DNA from: a virus
Strand: one strand, 5' to 3'
DNA length: 39,502 nucleotides
Virus record (IMG/VR): IMGVR_UViG_3300035180_000996
Location: 1-39,502 of that record
A program made the translations under genes and the position numbers. Of the stretch, positions 31,214 through 38,434 are shown piece by piece. The notes beneath the pieces were generated by a model. That model had not been told where the DNA came from. It made no database searches and worked only from the letters and a program-made list of their open reading frames with translations. The first letter of the stretch is position 1, and the number at the start of each line of letters is the position of its first letter.

Positions 31214-31543
31214 ATGTATGGTAGGGTTCGCTATGGACGGTATCGTTATGGGGGGGATTCTTCTGGATTCTATTCTAATTCAGCATATGCACAGCTTACA
31301 CTCGGAGATATAGCCACGCATAGGCTCATTAATTCTTATCTTAGTTCGGGTGGTTTTGACATTTCTGGGTTAGCATTACTTGGATTCATTAGTTCTTATG
31401 CTGGTTCTGGTGGCTGGAAAATGGTCGAGAAATTCTGTTTCCCCAGGTTACAAAGGTTTATTTTGGGATCAACGAGCTTGCTTGTTCCGTTAACCAGAGA
31501 CGTGAGTTCTTTAAGGGAGGACGAAGATGTTCGTTGCGGCTAA
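31214..31543 (+). CDS. Hypothetical protein with Gly/Tyr/Arg-rich start, 109 aa
   Basis: ATG 31214 follows GGAGAC. The first 20 residues are Tyr/Arg/Gly-rich (GRVRYGRYRYGGD). A region with two similar segments, INSYLSSGGFDISGLALLGF and ISSYAGSGGW, follows. The end overlaps the next gene by 17 bases. It may be a structural virion protein; no family is recognised. Confidence 0.5.
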   Translation: MYGRVRYGRYRYGGDSSGFYSNSAYAQLTLGDIATHRLINSYLSSGGFDISGLALLGFISSYAGSGGWKMVEKFCFPRLQRFILGSTSLLVPLTRDVSSLREDEDVRCG

Positions 31544-31922
31544 TGAAGGAAAAACAAAAATATTACAGATAGCACTTGGTCGTGCTACGGCAAACGACCT
31601 GATTCTTGCATTGTACAAAAACGATTATACGCCAGTTACTTCTAGCACCAAAGCATCATTTACAGAAAGCACTGGGGAGGGCTATGCCAATATCACCCTT
31701 GCCAAAAGTGGATGGACATTCGTAAACTCTCTCGATGTTACCACGGCCTCGTATGCCGAACGGACATTTACCTATACTGGGGCCGAAGTTATTTATGGGT
31801 ATTACGTTTATGACAGCGTTGATAATATCCTGATCGGTGCGGAACGTTTCCCTGGCGGGGCGCACAGCATTTCATCTGACGGGGCGCAGCAGAAGATAAC
31901 GCCCAACATTACGCTAACATAA
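31527..31922 (+). CDS. Putative beta-rich virion protein, 131 aa
   Basis: ATG 31527 follows GGGAGG. The sequence alternates short strands (ANDLILALYKND, GYANITLAKSGWTF, GYYVYDSVDNILIGAERF), as in small beta-sandwich tail or decoration proteins of phages. It lies directly before the tailspike. The role is inferred from position. Confidence 0.6.
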   Translation: MFVAANEGKTKILQIALGRATANDLILALYKNDYTPVTSSTKASFTESTGEGYANITLAKSGWTFVNSLDVTTASYAERTFTYTGAEVIYGYYVYDSVDNILIGAERFPGGAHSISSDGAQQKITPNITLT

Positions 31923-31923
31923 C

Positions 31924-33432
31924 ATGTCTACTTACAATCGTGCAAATTTTGCACAAACAACACTGGCTGCGGCCATTGTCAATAGCATAGATACCACAAT
32001 AACTGTTGCAAGTGGGGCCACATTTCCAGATGCCCCCTTCCTTATTACTATAGACACAGAAATACTCAAGTGTACAAATAAAGGAGCAGGGGCGAACTGG
32101 ACGGTTACGAGAGGGGAACAGTCATCTATAGCTACGGCACACGTTATTAATTCTATGGTTACAAATGACCTTACGGCGGGCGATATGGCGCTTCTCGTAG
32201 AAACTACAGACTCGCGGCTCTCCAATGCACGCACGCCATTAGCGCACACTCACCCTGAAAGCGACATCACAAACCTTGTCACTGACCTTGCTGGCAAGGC
32301 TCCAACGGTTCACACTCACCTGCTGGCATCAGGGGCAACCGATGTGACTGCCACAGCTGCAGAGGTCAACAAACTTGCAGGACTTGCCACGACGGCTACT
32401 GAACTCGGCTATGTGCATGGAGTGACGAGTGCGATACAGACACAGATAGATGGGAAGTTTAGTGGTAAGGTATACAACGTCAAAGATTATGGAGCAGTTG
32501 GCGATGGGAACACAGATGACACCATAGCCATTCAGAATACCATTGATGCGGCCCCTGCTGGTTCTCTTGTCGTCTTGCCGATTGGAACGTACAAAACTAC
32601 CGACACTCTGTATATTGGTGGCACGGCAGGGCATCATGTTGTCAACCTTATCGGCTTGAGCAATATGCACGATGTCGTTATCAACAACACAGATGCCACA
32701 AAGGATATTCTACAAATTGAAAGTGTTGTTGGTGGTGTCTTTGCCAATTTCACACTAACCCATCCAACCAAGGGAGCGGGGGATGGACTGCGTATAATCG
32801 GTACAGCCTCTATTGAATCGTGGCAGAACAGATTTGAGAACATCTATGTGTATAGGGCGTCAAATGGTTTTGAGGTTTCGCCTTCTGGATATGCCTTCCA
32901 ATGCGTCTTTCGTTTGTGTCGTGCAGAGACGGTTGACTATGGTTTTTATGTGGATGGCGGGACAAAACACTCCTTCTATAACTGCACAGTAGGAACAGCT
33001 ACATATGGATATAAGATTACGGCATTCTACTCTTCATTTGTCTCATGCAGCGCAGAAGTCTGTTCAAAGCCATTTAATTTCAATAATTCACGCGGCATCA
33101 CGATGTTAAGTTGTGGCATTGAAAACTGCACAATCGCACAGTATAACGCGGCTATTCAGGCCACTTATTCAGACTTGACTGTGACGGGACAAATCTTCAT
33201 GAATACGGTCGGGTATGATAACAGCACCGCATATTTTGGTGCATCAAGTGGTGGCGTTATTGCTGTTGTCTTGGGAATGTCATCTGAAGCCGGGACGAAT
33301 CTGCGCCTTGCAAATGCAGACGGTGCTAACTCTAAAATCACCTTCTTCAATCATTCACGTTTCAATGTTTCTGGTATTTCACAAACCAATAGTGGCATAG
33401 TGAACCAAGTGGCAGAGGCCGCCTTTGCATAA
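31924..33432 (+). CDS. Tailspike with pectate-lyase-type beta-helix, 502 aa
   Basis: The N-terminal 100 residues look like a virion-attachment domain (DTTITVASGATFPDAPFLITI, then WTVTRGEQSS), and a His/Ala linker follows. From about residue 180 comes YNVKDYGAVGDGNTDDT, the signature start of the Pectate_lyase_3/spike beta-helix fold. Right-handed helix coils then run to about 480. Such spikes bind and often cleave host polysaccharide. No catalytic residues can be named from sequence alone. The start lacks a clear ribosome site and may depend on coupling to the gene before it. Confidence 0.88.
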   Translation: MSTYNRANFAQTTLAAAIVNSIDTTITVASGATFPDAPFLITIDTEILKCTNKGAGANWTVTRGEQSSIATAHVINSMVTNDLTAGDMALLVETTDSRLSNARTPLAHTHPESDITNLVTDLAGKAPTVHTHLLASGATDVTATAAEVNKLAGLATTATELGYVHGVTSAIQTQIDGKFSGKVYNVKDYGAVGDGNTDDTIAIQNTIDAAPAGSLVVLPIGTYKTTDTLYIGGTAGHHVVNLIGLSNMHDVVINNTDATKDILQIESVVGGVFANFTLTHPTKGAGDGLRIIGTASIESWQNRFENIYVYRASNGFEVSPSGYAFQCVFRLCRAETVDYGFYVDGGTKHSFYNCTVGTATYGYKITAFYSSFVSCSAEVCSKPFNFNNSRGITMLSCGIENCTIAQYNAAIQATYSDLTVTGQIFMNTVGYDNSTAYFGASSGGVIAVVLGMSSEAGTNLRLANADGANSKITFFNHSRFNVSGISQTNSGIVNQVAEAAFA

Positions 33433-33524
33433 TGACCTATCGAGATTGGCTTTATTGGCAGACTAGCTTGCCAATGTGGTATGAGACTGAAAAATATGGG
33501 CGCGTGACGATATTGGCGTTTTAA
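33432..33524 (+). CDS. Possible 30-aa coupled micro-protein
   Basis: The tailspike stop overlaps an ATG (TAATG at 33430-33434). The frame runs 30 codons to TAA 33522-33524, filling exactly the gap to the next gene. The peptide is aromatic-rich (MTYRDWLYWQTSLPMWYETE). No ribosome site stands close, so translation would rely on re-initiation. Confidence 0.4.
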   Translation: MTYRDWLYWQTSLPMWYETEKYGRVTILAF

Positions 33525-33525
33525 A

Positions 33526-33837
33526 ATGAAGATAATTACCTTTGAAAAGGTCCCGAAGGCCATGCTGGAGGTTTACAAAGATTTGCCAGGCTGTAACGGC
33601 GTTGCCCCTCACGGGGTTACGCTCATTCCAGATGAAGAGAGGGGCTTCCAGAAAATTGAGATTCTGATTCAGGAAAAAATGTCGCAATGGGATACGCGGG
33701 TGGCTATAGCCCACGAACTCTTCCACGTTCTCCAATATCTAACTGGGTGCGAACTGGACGAAGAGAATACGCATGAGATTGATGACGTTATGGTCAAAGC
33801 ACTCAAAGAGAAGAAAAAGAGAAAGAAGGAGGATTGA
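33526..33837 (+). CDS. Small HEXXH zinc metallopeptidase-like protein, 103 aa
   Basis: AHELFHVLQYLTG holds the HEXXH motif (His63, Glu64, His67) of a zincin catalytic helix. Downstream Glu/Asp residues (about 76-86) could supply the third ligand. At 103 residues it is a minimal gluzincin-like domain followed by a Lys-rich tail. Between tailspike and lysis genes it may process a virion protein or attack envelope proteins. The motif is seen; activity and substrate are not known. Confidence 0.7.
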   Translation: MKIITFEKVPKAMLEVYKDLPGCNGVAPHGVTLIPDEERGFQKIEILIQEKMSQWDTRVAIAHELFHVLQYLTGCELDEENTHEIDDVMVKALKEKKKRKKED

Positions 33838-33838
33838 G

Positions 33839-34570
33839 TTGAAAAGAGAAATATTGACAGGAATTCTGGTTGCCATTCTCGTAATAGCCGCGGGTTTCGC
33901 TGGCTATTCATTGGGAACGGCAACAACCGAGAAAACTTCGGCAGTTCCCACAACGCCAGAGACTACGGACGTACAACTCGCGTCTCAGTCGACGGTTATT
34001 TGTCCCAGTTACCTCACCTATGCCGATCAGGCTAGACTGGAGAAAGGCACGGGACTGGAGGGCGTGGACTTCATTTATGTCGAAAAGAAGACGGGACTGG
34101 ACGCGGTTTTTCTTATGGCAATAGCAAAACATGAGTCCAGCGAACGCAATGCAAATGGCGTTATGGTCCCAGGAACCAACTACTGGGCGCGTAATTACAA
34201 CAACATCATGTCGTTAGGAATTACGGCGAAGAATCCAGACAGGACGCGCTATCCGACAAAGACCCAGAATGTTCTTGTTACGGCTCAGTGGCTTCTCCGC
34301 GGCTATCTAGTTGAGGGCGCTCCATATTATCACGGTGGACTCACGCAATGGGAGATTGGGATCTCCTACGCATCTGATGGCTCATGGGCGAGGGGAGTCA
34401 CTGACGCGATAAATTATTATGAGGCGAAGTTAAGCGAGGAGCAGCGCATGCGGCGCCTGATGGTCAAAACGGGAACTTTTCAGCCGGACGTTGTGTGGGA
34501 CTATACGCATGAAGTTGTCGGTTGGAGCCTGTACAAGATTCAGAATAACAAAACCATTGCAGGGAGGTAA
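33839..34570 (+). CDS. Membrane-anchored glucosaminidase endolysin, 243 aa
   Basis: The start is TTG 33839 (MKREILTGILVAIL), six bases after AAGGAGG. Residues 5-27 form one membrane segment unusually rich in Ala and Gly (AILVIAAGFAGYSLG), resembling a signal-anchor-release helix. After a Thr/Pro linker, residues about 75-235 match the glucosaminidase/lysozyme-like fold, with AIAKHES placing the catalytic acid at Glu99, then NYNNIMSLG and TAQWLLRGY. It should cut the glycan chains of peptidoglycan at lysis. The holin follows directly. Release behaviour is inferred. Confidence 0.8.
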   Translation: MKREILTGILVAILVIAAGFAGYSLGTATTEKTSAVPTTPETTDVQLASQSTVICPSYLTYADQARLEKGTGLEGVDFIYVEKKTGLDAVFLMAIAKHESSERNANGVMVPGTNYWARNYNNIMSLGITAKNPDRTRYPTKTQNVLVTAQWLLRGYLVEGAPYYHGGLTQWEIGISYASDGSWARGVTDAINYYEAKLSEEQRMRRLMVKTGTFQPDVVWDYTHEVVGWSLYKIQNNKTIAGR

Positions 34571-34572
34571 AA

Positions 34573-34920
34573 ATGGACTGGAACGCATTTGTTTGGAAGA
34601 TTGTGATTGCTATTGCTCCGATCATCGTGAGTGTGGTCGCCAAGCTCATCTTGGATATGGTTGAGAAGATGACCGAGAAGAATCGTGAAAGGTTGGAATA
34701 CTGGATTGAGGTGTTCATTAAAATGGCCCAGATGATAGAGCCCGACCCCGTGAAACGCAAGGAATGGGTCATGAGCAAGATTTCCGGGGTATTCCCCGAT
34801 GTAGACAAGGAACAGTTGTCTGCTCTGATTGAGGCTATCCTGGCGTCTATTAAGCTGGAGAACGGTGATCTCTGGGAACATTTGCCACCTGAAACTAAAA
34901 CACCTGTGGCATCAGTGTAA
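34573..34920 (+). CDS. Holin, one-TM LLH-like type, 115 aa
   Basis: ATG 34573 follows GGGAGG, two bases after the endolysin stop. One N-terminal transmembrane helix (VWKIVIAIAPIIVSVVAKLIL, about 7-27) runs into a long amphipathic charged helix (VEKMTEKNRERLEYWIEVFIKMAQ). A C-terminal helical pair follows. This architecture resembles the phage LLH holin superfamily. It would time lysis by permeabilising the inner membrane. Confidence 0.75.
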   Translation: MDWNAFVWKIVIAIAPIIVSVVAKLILDMVEKMTEKNRERLEYWIEVFIKMAQMIEPDPVKRKEWVMSKISGVFPDVDKEQLSALIEAILASIKLENGDLWEHLPPETKTPVASV

Positions 34921-35020
34921 CCGAATTCTTGGCGGGGCGCTCCGTTTCTGCGGGCGCGCCCTTGTCGCCATTGGGGAAAGTGTCTGGTGGTTGTTTAGCG
35001 ACGCTGGGCGGGCGAAGACC

Positions 35021-35158
35021 ATGTGGCGTATCTTGATTTTTGTGCTTGCGGCACTATCTGCACTCGGCGTTATTTCTTTAGACGAACACTGGTATGCCAT
35101 ATTTGCACTTGGCGGACAGACCGGTCATTATGTTCCTTTCTTCTGGAGGCTACCATGA
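35021..35158 (+). CDS. Small membrane protein, at least 46 aa, start uncertain
   Basis: The frame ends in TGA overlapping the next ATG (ATGA), so its 3' part is surely translated. From ATG 35021 it gives MWRILIFVLAALSALGVISL, one transmembrane helix, then HWYAIFALGGQ. The frame is open upstream with a plausible extension (GGALRFCGRALVAIGESVWWLF from about 34928), but no ATG with a ribosome site exists there. A non-ATG start near the holin stop is possible. It is likely part of the lysis group. Confidence 0.55.
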   Translation: MWRILIFVLAALSALGVISLDEHWYAIFALGGQTGHYVPFFWRLP

Positions 35159-35352
35159 AGTGGACGAACAGAGCAAATCGTAACTGGTTTGGGATCGATT
35201 CAATAAAGTACGTTGCCCCAATACTTTTAATAGTTGTCGTGGTTATCAGTGTCTTCCTTGCAAGAACACAGGTGGTGGTAGAGTTCGATACGGGCATACC
35301 GACCCAATATATTAATGGATTGAAAAATGCACTAGAAGTACTAAAACATTAG
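35155..35352 (+). CDS. Small single-pass membrane protein, 65 aa
   Basis: ATG 35155 follows TGGAGG and overlaps the previous stop. A basic N-terminus (KWTNRANRNW) precedes a strong transmembrane helix (VAPILLIVVVVISVFLA, about 20-36). A short outward domain follows. It could be an antiholin, second holin or i-spanin-like protein. There is no coiled coil to favour the last. Confidence 0.65.
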   Translation: MKWTNRANRNWFGIDSIKYVAPILLIVVVVISVFLARTQVVVEFDTGIPTQYINGLKNALEVLKH

Positions 35353-35367
35353 AAAACGAGGTGAGAA

Positions 35368-36009
35368 TTGAAGAGGGCAATTATAGCCACCATCTTGGCA
35401 ATAGCCCTGCTATTCACTGGATGCGGGAGAGTGGTAACTGTTTCTCATAAGAGGTTTGGAGCGCACCCAGTTGATGTAAGAAATTTTGTAACACCAGAGT
35501 CTGTTGACCATTATAGCACAGAGACGGCCGCATGGAGAGCATTAGAAGATGGGTATGTGTATGAGTCCGATGATTGGTCGCTCTATGATTGCGACAATAC
35601 AGAGAGAATCCCCAGTGGAAACGATTTCTGGCTCTATCCAGTAGAAACACAGTACCTAATAGACAAATATCCAATGGCTCATGCAATGGATTGTGAGGAT
35701 GGCGCCGCATGGCTTGCATCTTCTCTTAAGAAGTTGGGGCTAGATGCCTGGTTCTGTGTTGGCACTGTCATTGTTGATGGCAACATATATGGGCATGCGT
35801 GGACAATGGTGCTTGAAGATGGCAAATGGAAGACATACGAAACAACGGTTAACGAGATAGTTGATGGGCTGCCTGACATATACAGCATTAACTGGCGAAC
35901 GAACGGTCAAACAACGTGGGTTAATTATTTGTCGACTGGGATTGAACTCACGATTACGCAACTCCCAGTGAGCGAGTTGAGTTCGCTTAAAAAGAGTCTT
36001 GGAGGCTAA
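35368..36009 (+). CDS. Lipoprotein with transglutaminase-like (papain-fold) domain, 213 aa
   Basis: TTG 35368 follows GAGGTGAG. A signal peptide with lipobox LFTGC (Cys19) means a membrane-anchored lipoprotein. In the mature part, HAMDCEDGAAWL places a Cys (109) at the start of a helix, then YGHAW supplies His143 and KWKTYET the following acidic position. That is the Cys-His-Asp/Glu order of bacterial transglutaminase-like proteins. Members cut or bind peptides in the cell envelope. Within the lysis/tail region it might help lysis, act on the wall, or exclude other phages. Fold assignment is by motif; function is inferred. Confidence 0.7.
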   Translation: MKRAIIATILAIALLFTGCGRVVTVSHKRFGAHPVDVRNFVTPESVDHYSTETAAWRALEDGYVYESDDWSLYDCDNTERIPSGNDFWLYPVETQYLIDKYPMAHAMDCEDGAAWLASSLKKLGLDAWFCVGTVIVDGNIYGHAWTMVLEDGKWKTYETTVNEIVDGLPDIYSINWRTNGQTTWVNYLSTGIELTITQLPVSELSSLKKSLGG

Positions 36010-36011
36010 TT

Positions 36012-36557
36012 ATGACGCTTTCCGATGCCATAGCCCGCGTTCGTTCTTTGCTGCACGAACCCGTAGCAAAGATGTGGTCTGATACAGAAATTGCCACCTG
36101 GTTAAATGATGGACAGAAGGCCATGTGTGTCCGCAGGGGAATTGAGGAGATATGGACTGGAACGTTAGACAATGAATCGTCTATCGTTGTGACCCCAGAC
36201 ATGCTGTCTATCTATAAAGTGGTGGTTAATGGAGATACCCTCAAACGGTACGCCTATAAGATTTTTCGCAATACCGTATTTTTTGTTGAAGACTCCTCAG
36301 ACACCCCAAAAGCACAGACTGGATTGGTCATGGTTTATGGGACAAGAAGTCCCGCCCAGGCTATCGGTTCCATAGATTTTGAGATTCCAGACACATTTAT
36401 GGATGGACCAATTGATTACGCGATGGAGATGGCGAACCTAAAGGACGAGAATTATTCTGAGGCGCAGATATACGCTCAGTTGTTCGCCGCTGCACAGCAT
36501 AACTGGGAAACGGCCCACAAGTACGCTGAGTCCCAAATTACAAACCAGTGGTTATAA
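36012..36557 (+). CDS. Head-tail adaptor/connector protein, 181 aa
   Basis: ATG 36012 follows GGAGG. The start TLSDAIARVRSLLHEP, then WSDTEIATWLNDGQKAM, is the characteristic opening of phage adaptor proteins of the gp4/gp6/gp11 type, with helices packed around the portal. The C-terminal half has YAMEMANLKDENYSEAQIYAQLF, another helix pair of the fold. It should form the ring between portal and tail. Confidence 0.75.
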   Translation: MTLSDAIARVRSLLHEPVAKMWSDTEIATWLNDGQKAMCVRRGIEEIWTGTLDNESSIVVTPDMLSIYKVVVNGDTLKRYAYKIFRNTVFFVEDSSDTPKAQTGLVMVYGTRSPAQAIGSIDFEIPDTFMDGPIDYAMEMANLKDENYSEAQIYAQLFAAAQHNWETAHKYAESQITNQWL

Positions 36558-36558
36558 T

Positions 36559-38001
36559 ATGGCGATAGAAAGAGTTCCAAATCTCTATAATTCCTATAAC
36601 GAGAGTGTCGGCGGCTTTAAGGGGCTTTTCAATTCCCTGGACGCCGCCCTAATTCCTGACGGCTATCTTGCCGACATGAAGAACGTCAAGATAGACGACT
36701 TCGGGGTAATGCACAATGTCATGAAACCCTCGAATCCCGATTCCGGAATAAAGATCGTTGAGGGAATTAGTAAACCATTTACGATGTATTTTCTTTCTGG
36801 CAACAAAATCTTTGATAGTGCTGGAGTAAGTGTGTGGACGCTTGGAAGCGGAGGGGTGGGGATAGCCCACCCAAGAGTTATTACATATATTGGTGGATAT
36901 TATCTAAACGATGCGTATAATGGATTGGTTGCTCTTTCCCCAACTCCACATATTGTGACTTCCGCAAATTCAGCAGCCAACTTTACTCCAGTAAATTCTT
37001 ATGCTATATGCGTTTTTAAGGACAGGCTTTATTTTACTTTGGGAAGCATTTTAAGATATTCTGCTCCCTACGATGCGAGCCTTGACACAACGTGGAATGG
37101 GGATAATATCAACAATTTCATAGACGTTAAGTTTAGCGGGGAGATTGTAGCGCTCGCCCCAACATCTGCCGGACTGTTTGTTTTTACTAGCGGGAGGGTC
37201 TATCTTTTGACTGAACCCAAAACCGGTTCATTCTTCGAGGTATATAGCGGCCAGGACATTCCCAGCATATATGAGCCAGGAACCGGTTATTGCGATGGGA
37301 GAGCGTATTATTATGGAACGAGACGTGGGCTGTTTTCATTTGATGGCTCTCCGCACCTTTTGTCAAATAAACTTTCTCTAGATAACGGAACAGTTTTTGC
37401 CGGGAGCTATGATCATCGGTTGTGGTTCCTTTGCAGAACGACAGGGGATTGGGGAGACCCAAATAGTACGAGTAAAATCTATGCCCTTAACACCCTAACT
37501 GGAGCGTGGGAAAAATACGAGGGCTGGGTCAACGGAGATGGTGGCCTTGTTAATTTCATCTCACTTCTCGGCGGCGGAGACAGCGTTTTTAACGACATGG
37601 ACACTCTTTTCCTTGGAGCGTACGATACGACGAGTAGTTTGTCTGGAGTTTATGCCTATGGCGGGGGGTTCCCTCCGTCAACTGAGGTTTGGCCGTGGGA
37701 GTTTACCACAAAGAACTTTACGCCCTCACTTGATGCGTTCTCTCGCCCGAAGTCAGTTAAAATTACTTATGCCGGACAGCCCGCAACAAGTGTGGCAACA
37801 ATCAAACTCTATACCGATGGCGTTCTTAAGGATACGGTGGCATTAGATATGTACGGTTCGGGGTTATACCATAGGGAGATTCAGATAGTCGCGGACGCAG
37901 GGAATTCATTCCAGTTGAATGTATCTGGTTCGGGAACGATGGACATCAAGGACATCGGGATTGAGTTTAGCCCGCGTCACAAGGGAGATGACAATGCCTG
38001 A
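36559..38001 (+). CDS. Tail/stabilization-type beta-propeller protein, 480 aa
   Basis: The sequence GLFNSLDAALIPDGYLADMKNVKIDDFGVMHN at the N-terminus, then repeated blade-like strands (YAICVFKDRLYFTLG, VALAPTSAGLFVFTSGRVYLL, YYYGTRRGLFSFDG), fits podovirus nozzle or packaged-DNA stabilization proteins built on a propeller. It stands right after the adaptor, as in P22-like and related phages. The last 130 residues form a separate beta domain. No ribosome site is obvious; translation may be coupled to the adaptor gene one base upstream. Confidence 0.65.
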   Translation: MAIERVPNLYNSYNESVGGFKGLFNSLDAALIPDGYLADMKNVKIDDFGVMHNVMKPSNPDSGIKIVEGISKPFTMYFLSGNKIFDSAGVSVWTLGSGGVGIAHPRVITYIGGYYLNDAYNGLVALSPTPHIVTSANSAANFTPVNSYAICVFKDRLYFTLGSILRYSAPYDASLDTTWNGDNINNFIDVKFSGEIVALAPTSAGLFVFTSGRVYLLTEPKTGSFFEVYSGQDIPSIYEPGTGYCDGRAYYYGTRRGLFSFDGSPHLLSNKLSLDNGTVFAGSYDHRLWFLCRTTGDWGDPNSTSKIYALNTLTGAWEKYEGWVNGDGGLVNFISLLGGGDSVFNDMDTLFLGAYDTTSSLSGVYAYGGGFPPSTEVWPWEFTTKNFTPSLDAFSRPKSVKITYAGQPATSVATIKLYTDGVLKDTVALDMYGSGLYHREIQIVADAGNSFQLNVSGSGTMDIKDIGIEFSPRHKGDDNA

Positions 38002-38422
38002 CAGTCCTCTTCCGCGTTTAAATGTTGTGGGGCGTGCATCGGTTTCAGGACGACAGGATTTTACGGGGGCTGTTTCCTATGCTCCCGTTTCTGTCGATTC
38101 AGCCCCCGACGTCTATATCGATTGGGAGAAAGGAAATCGGCAGGTTCTTGCACTCACTTCCGATGTAAACGTCTACCTGGTTCACCCCTACAACGGAACA
38201 TTTCACCTGTTAGTAGAACAGCGGGGAAACTGGAAGATTACATGGAAAGTGAATGATACGGACTTGCCCGTGGTTGCGTGGGCTGGTGGTGCGGCTATCG
38301 ATGTTACAACAGGCGGTACTGAATCGGCGCCGATATACGACGTTTTCTCGTTTTCGTATTGGGAGGGAAGGAATATCTATATGGCGATGGCGACGCAGGG
38401 AATGATGGCTCCCACGTCATAG
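37994..38422 (+). CDS. Hypothetical beta-rich tail protein, 142 aa
   Basis: The start is ATG 37994 (MPDSPLPRLNVVGR) six bases after GGGAG, overlapping the previous gene by eight bases. The sequence is beta-rich (NVYLVHPYNGTFHLLVEQRGNWKITW, VFSFSYWEGRNIYMAMA), like small tail or fibre-linking proteins of phages. It lies between the tail protein and the GLUG fibre. Confidence 0.6.
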   Translation: MPDSPLPRLNVVGRASVSGRQDFTGAVSYAPVSVDSAPDVYIDWEKGNRQVLALTSDVNVYLVHPYNGTFHLLVEQRGNWKITWKVNDTDLPVVAWAGGAAIDVTTGGTESAPIYDVFSFSYWEGRNIYMAMATQGMMAPTS

Positions 38423-38434
38423 GGAGGAAAACGC

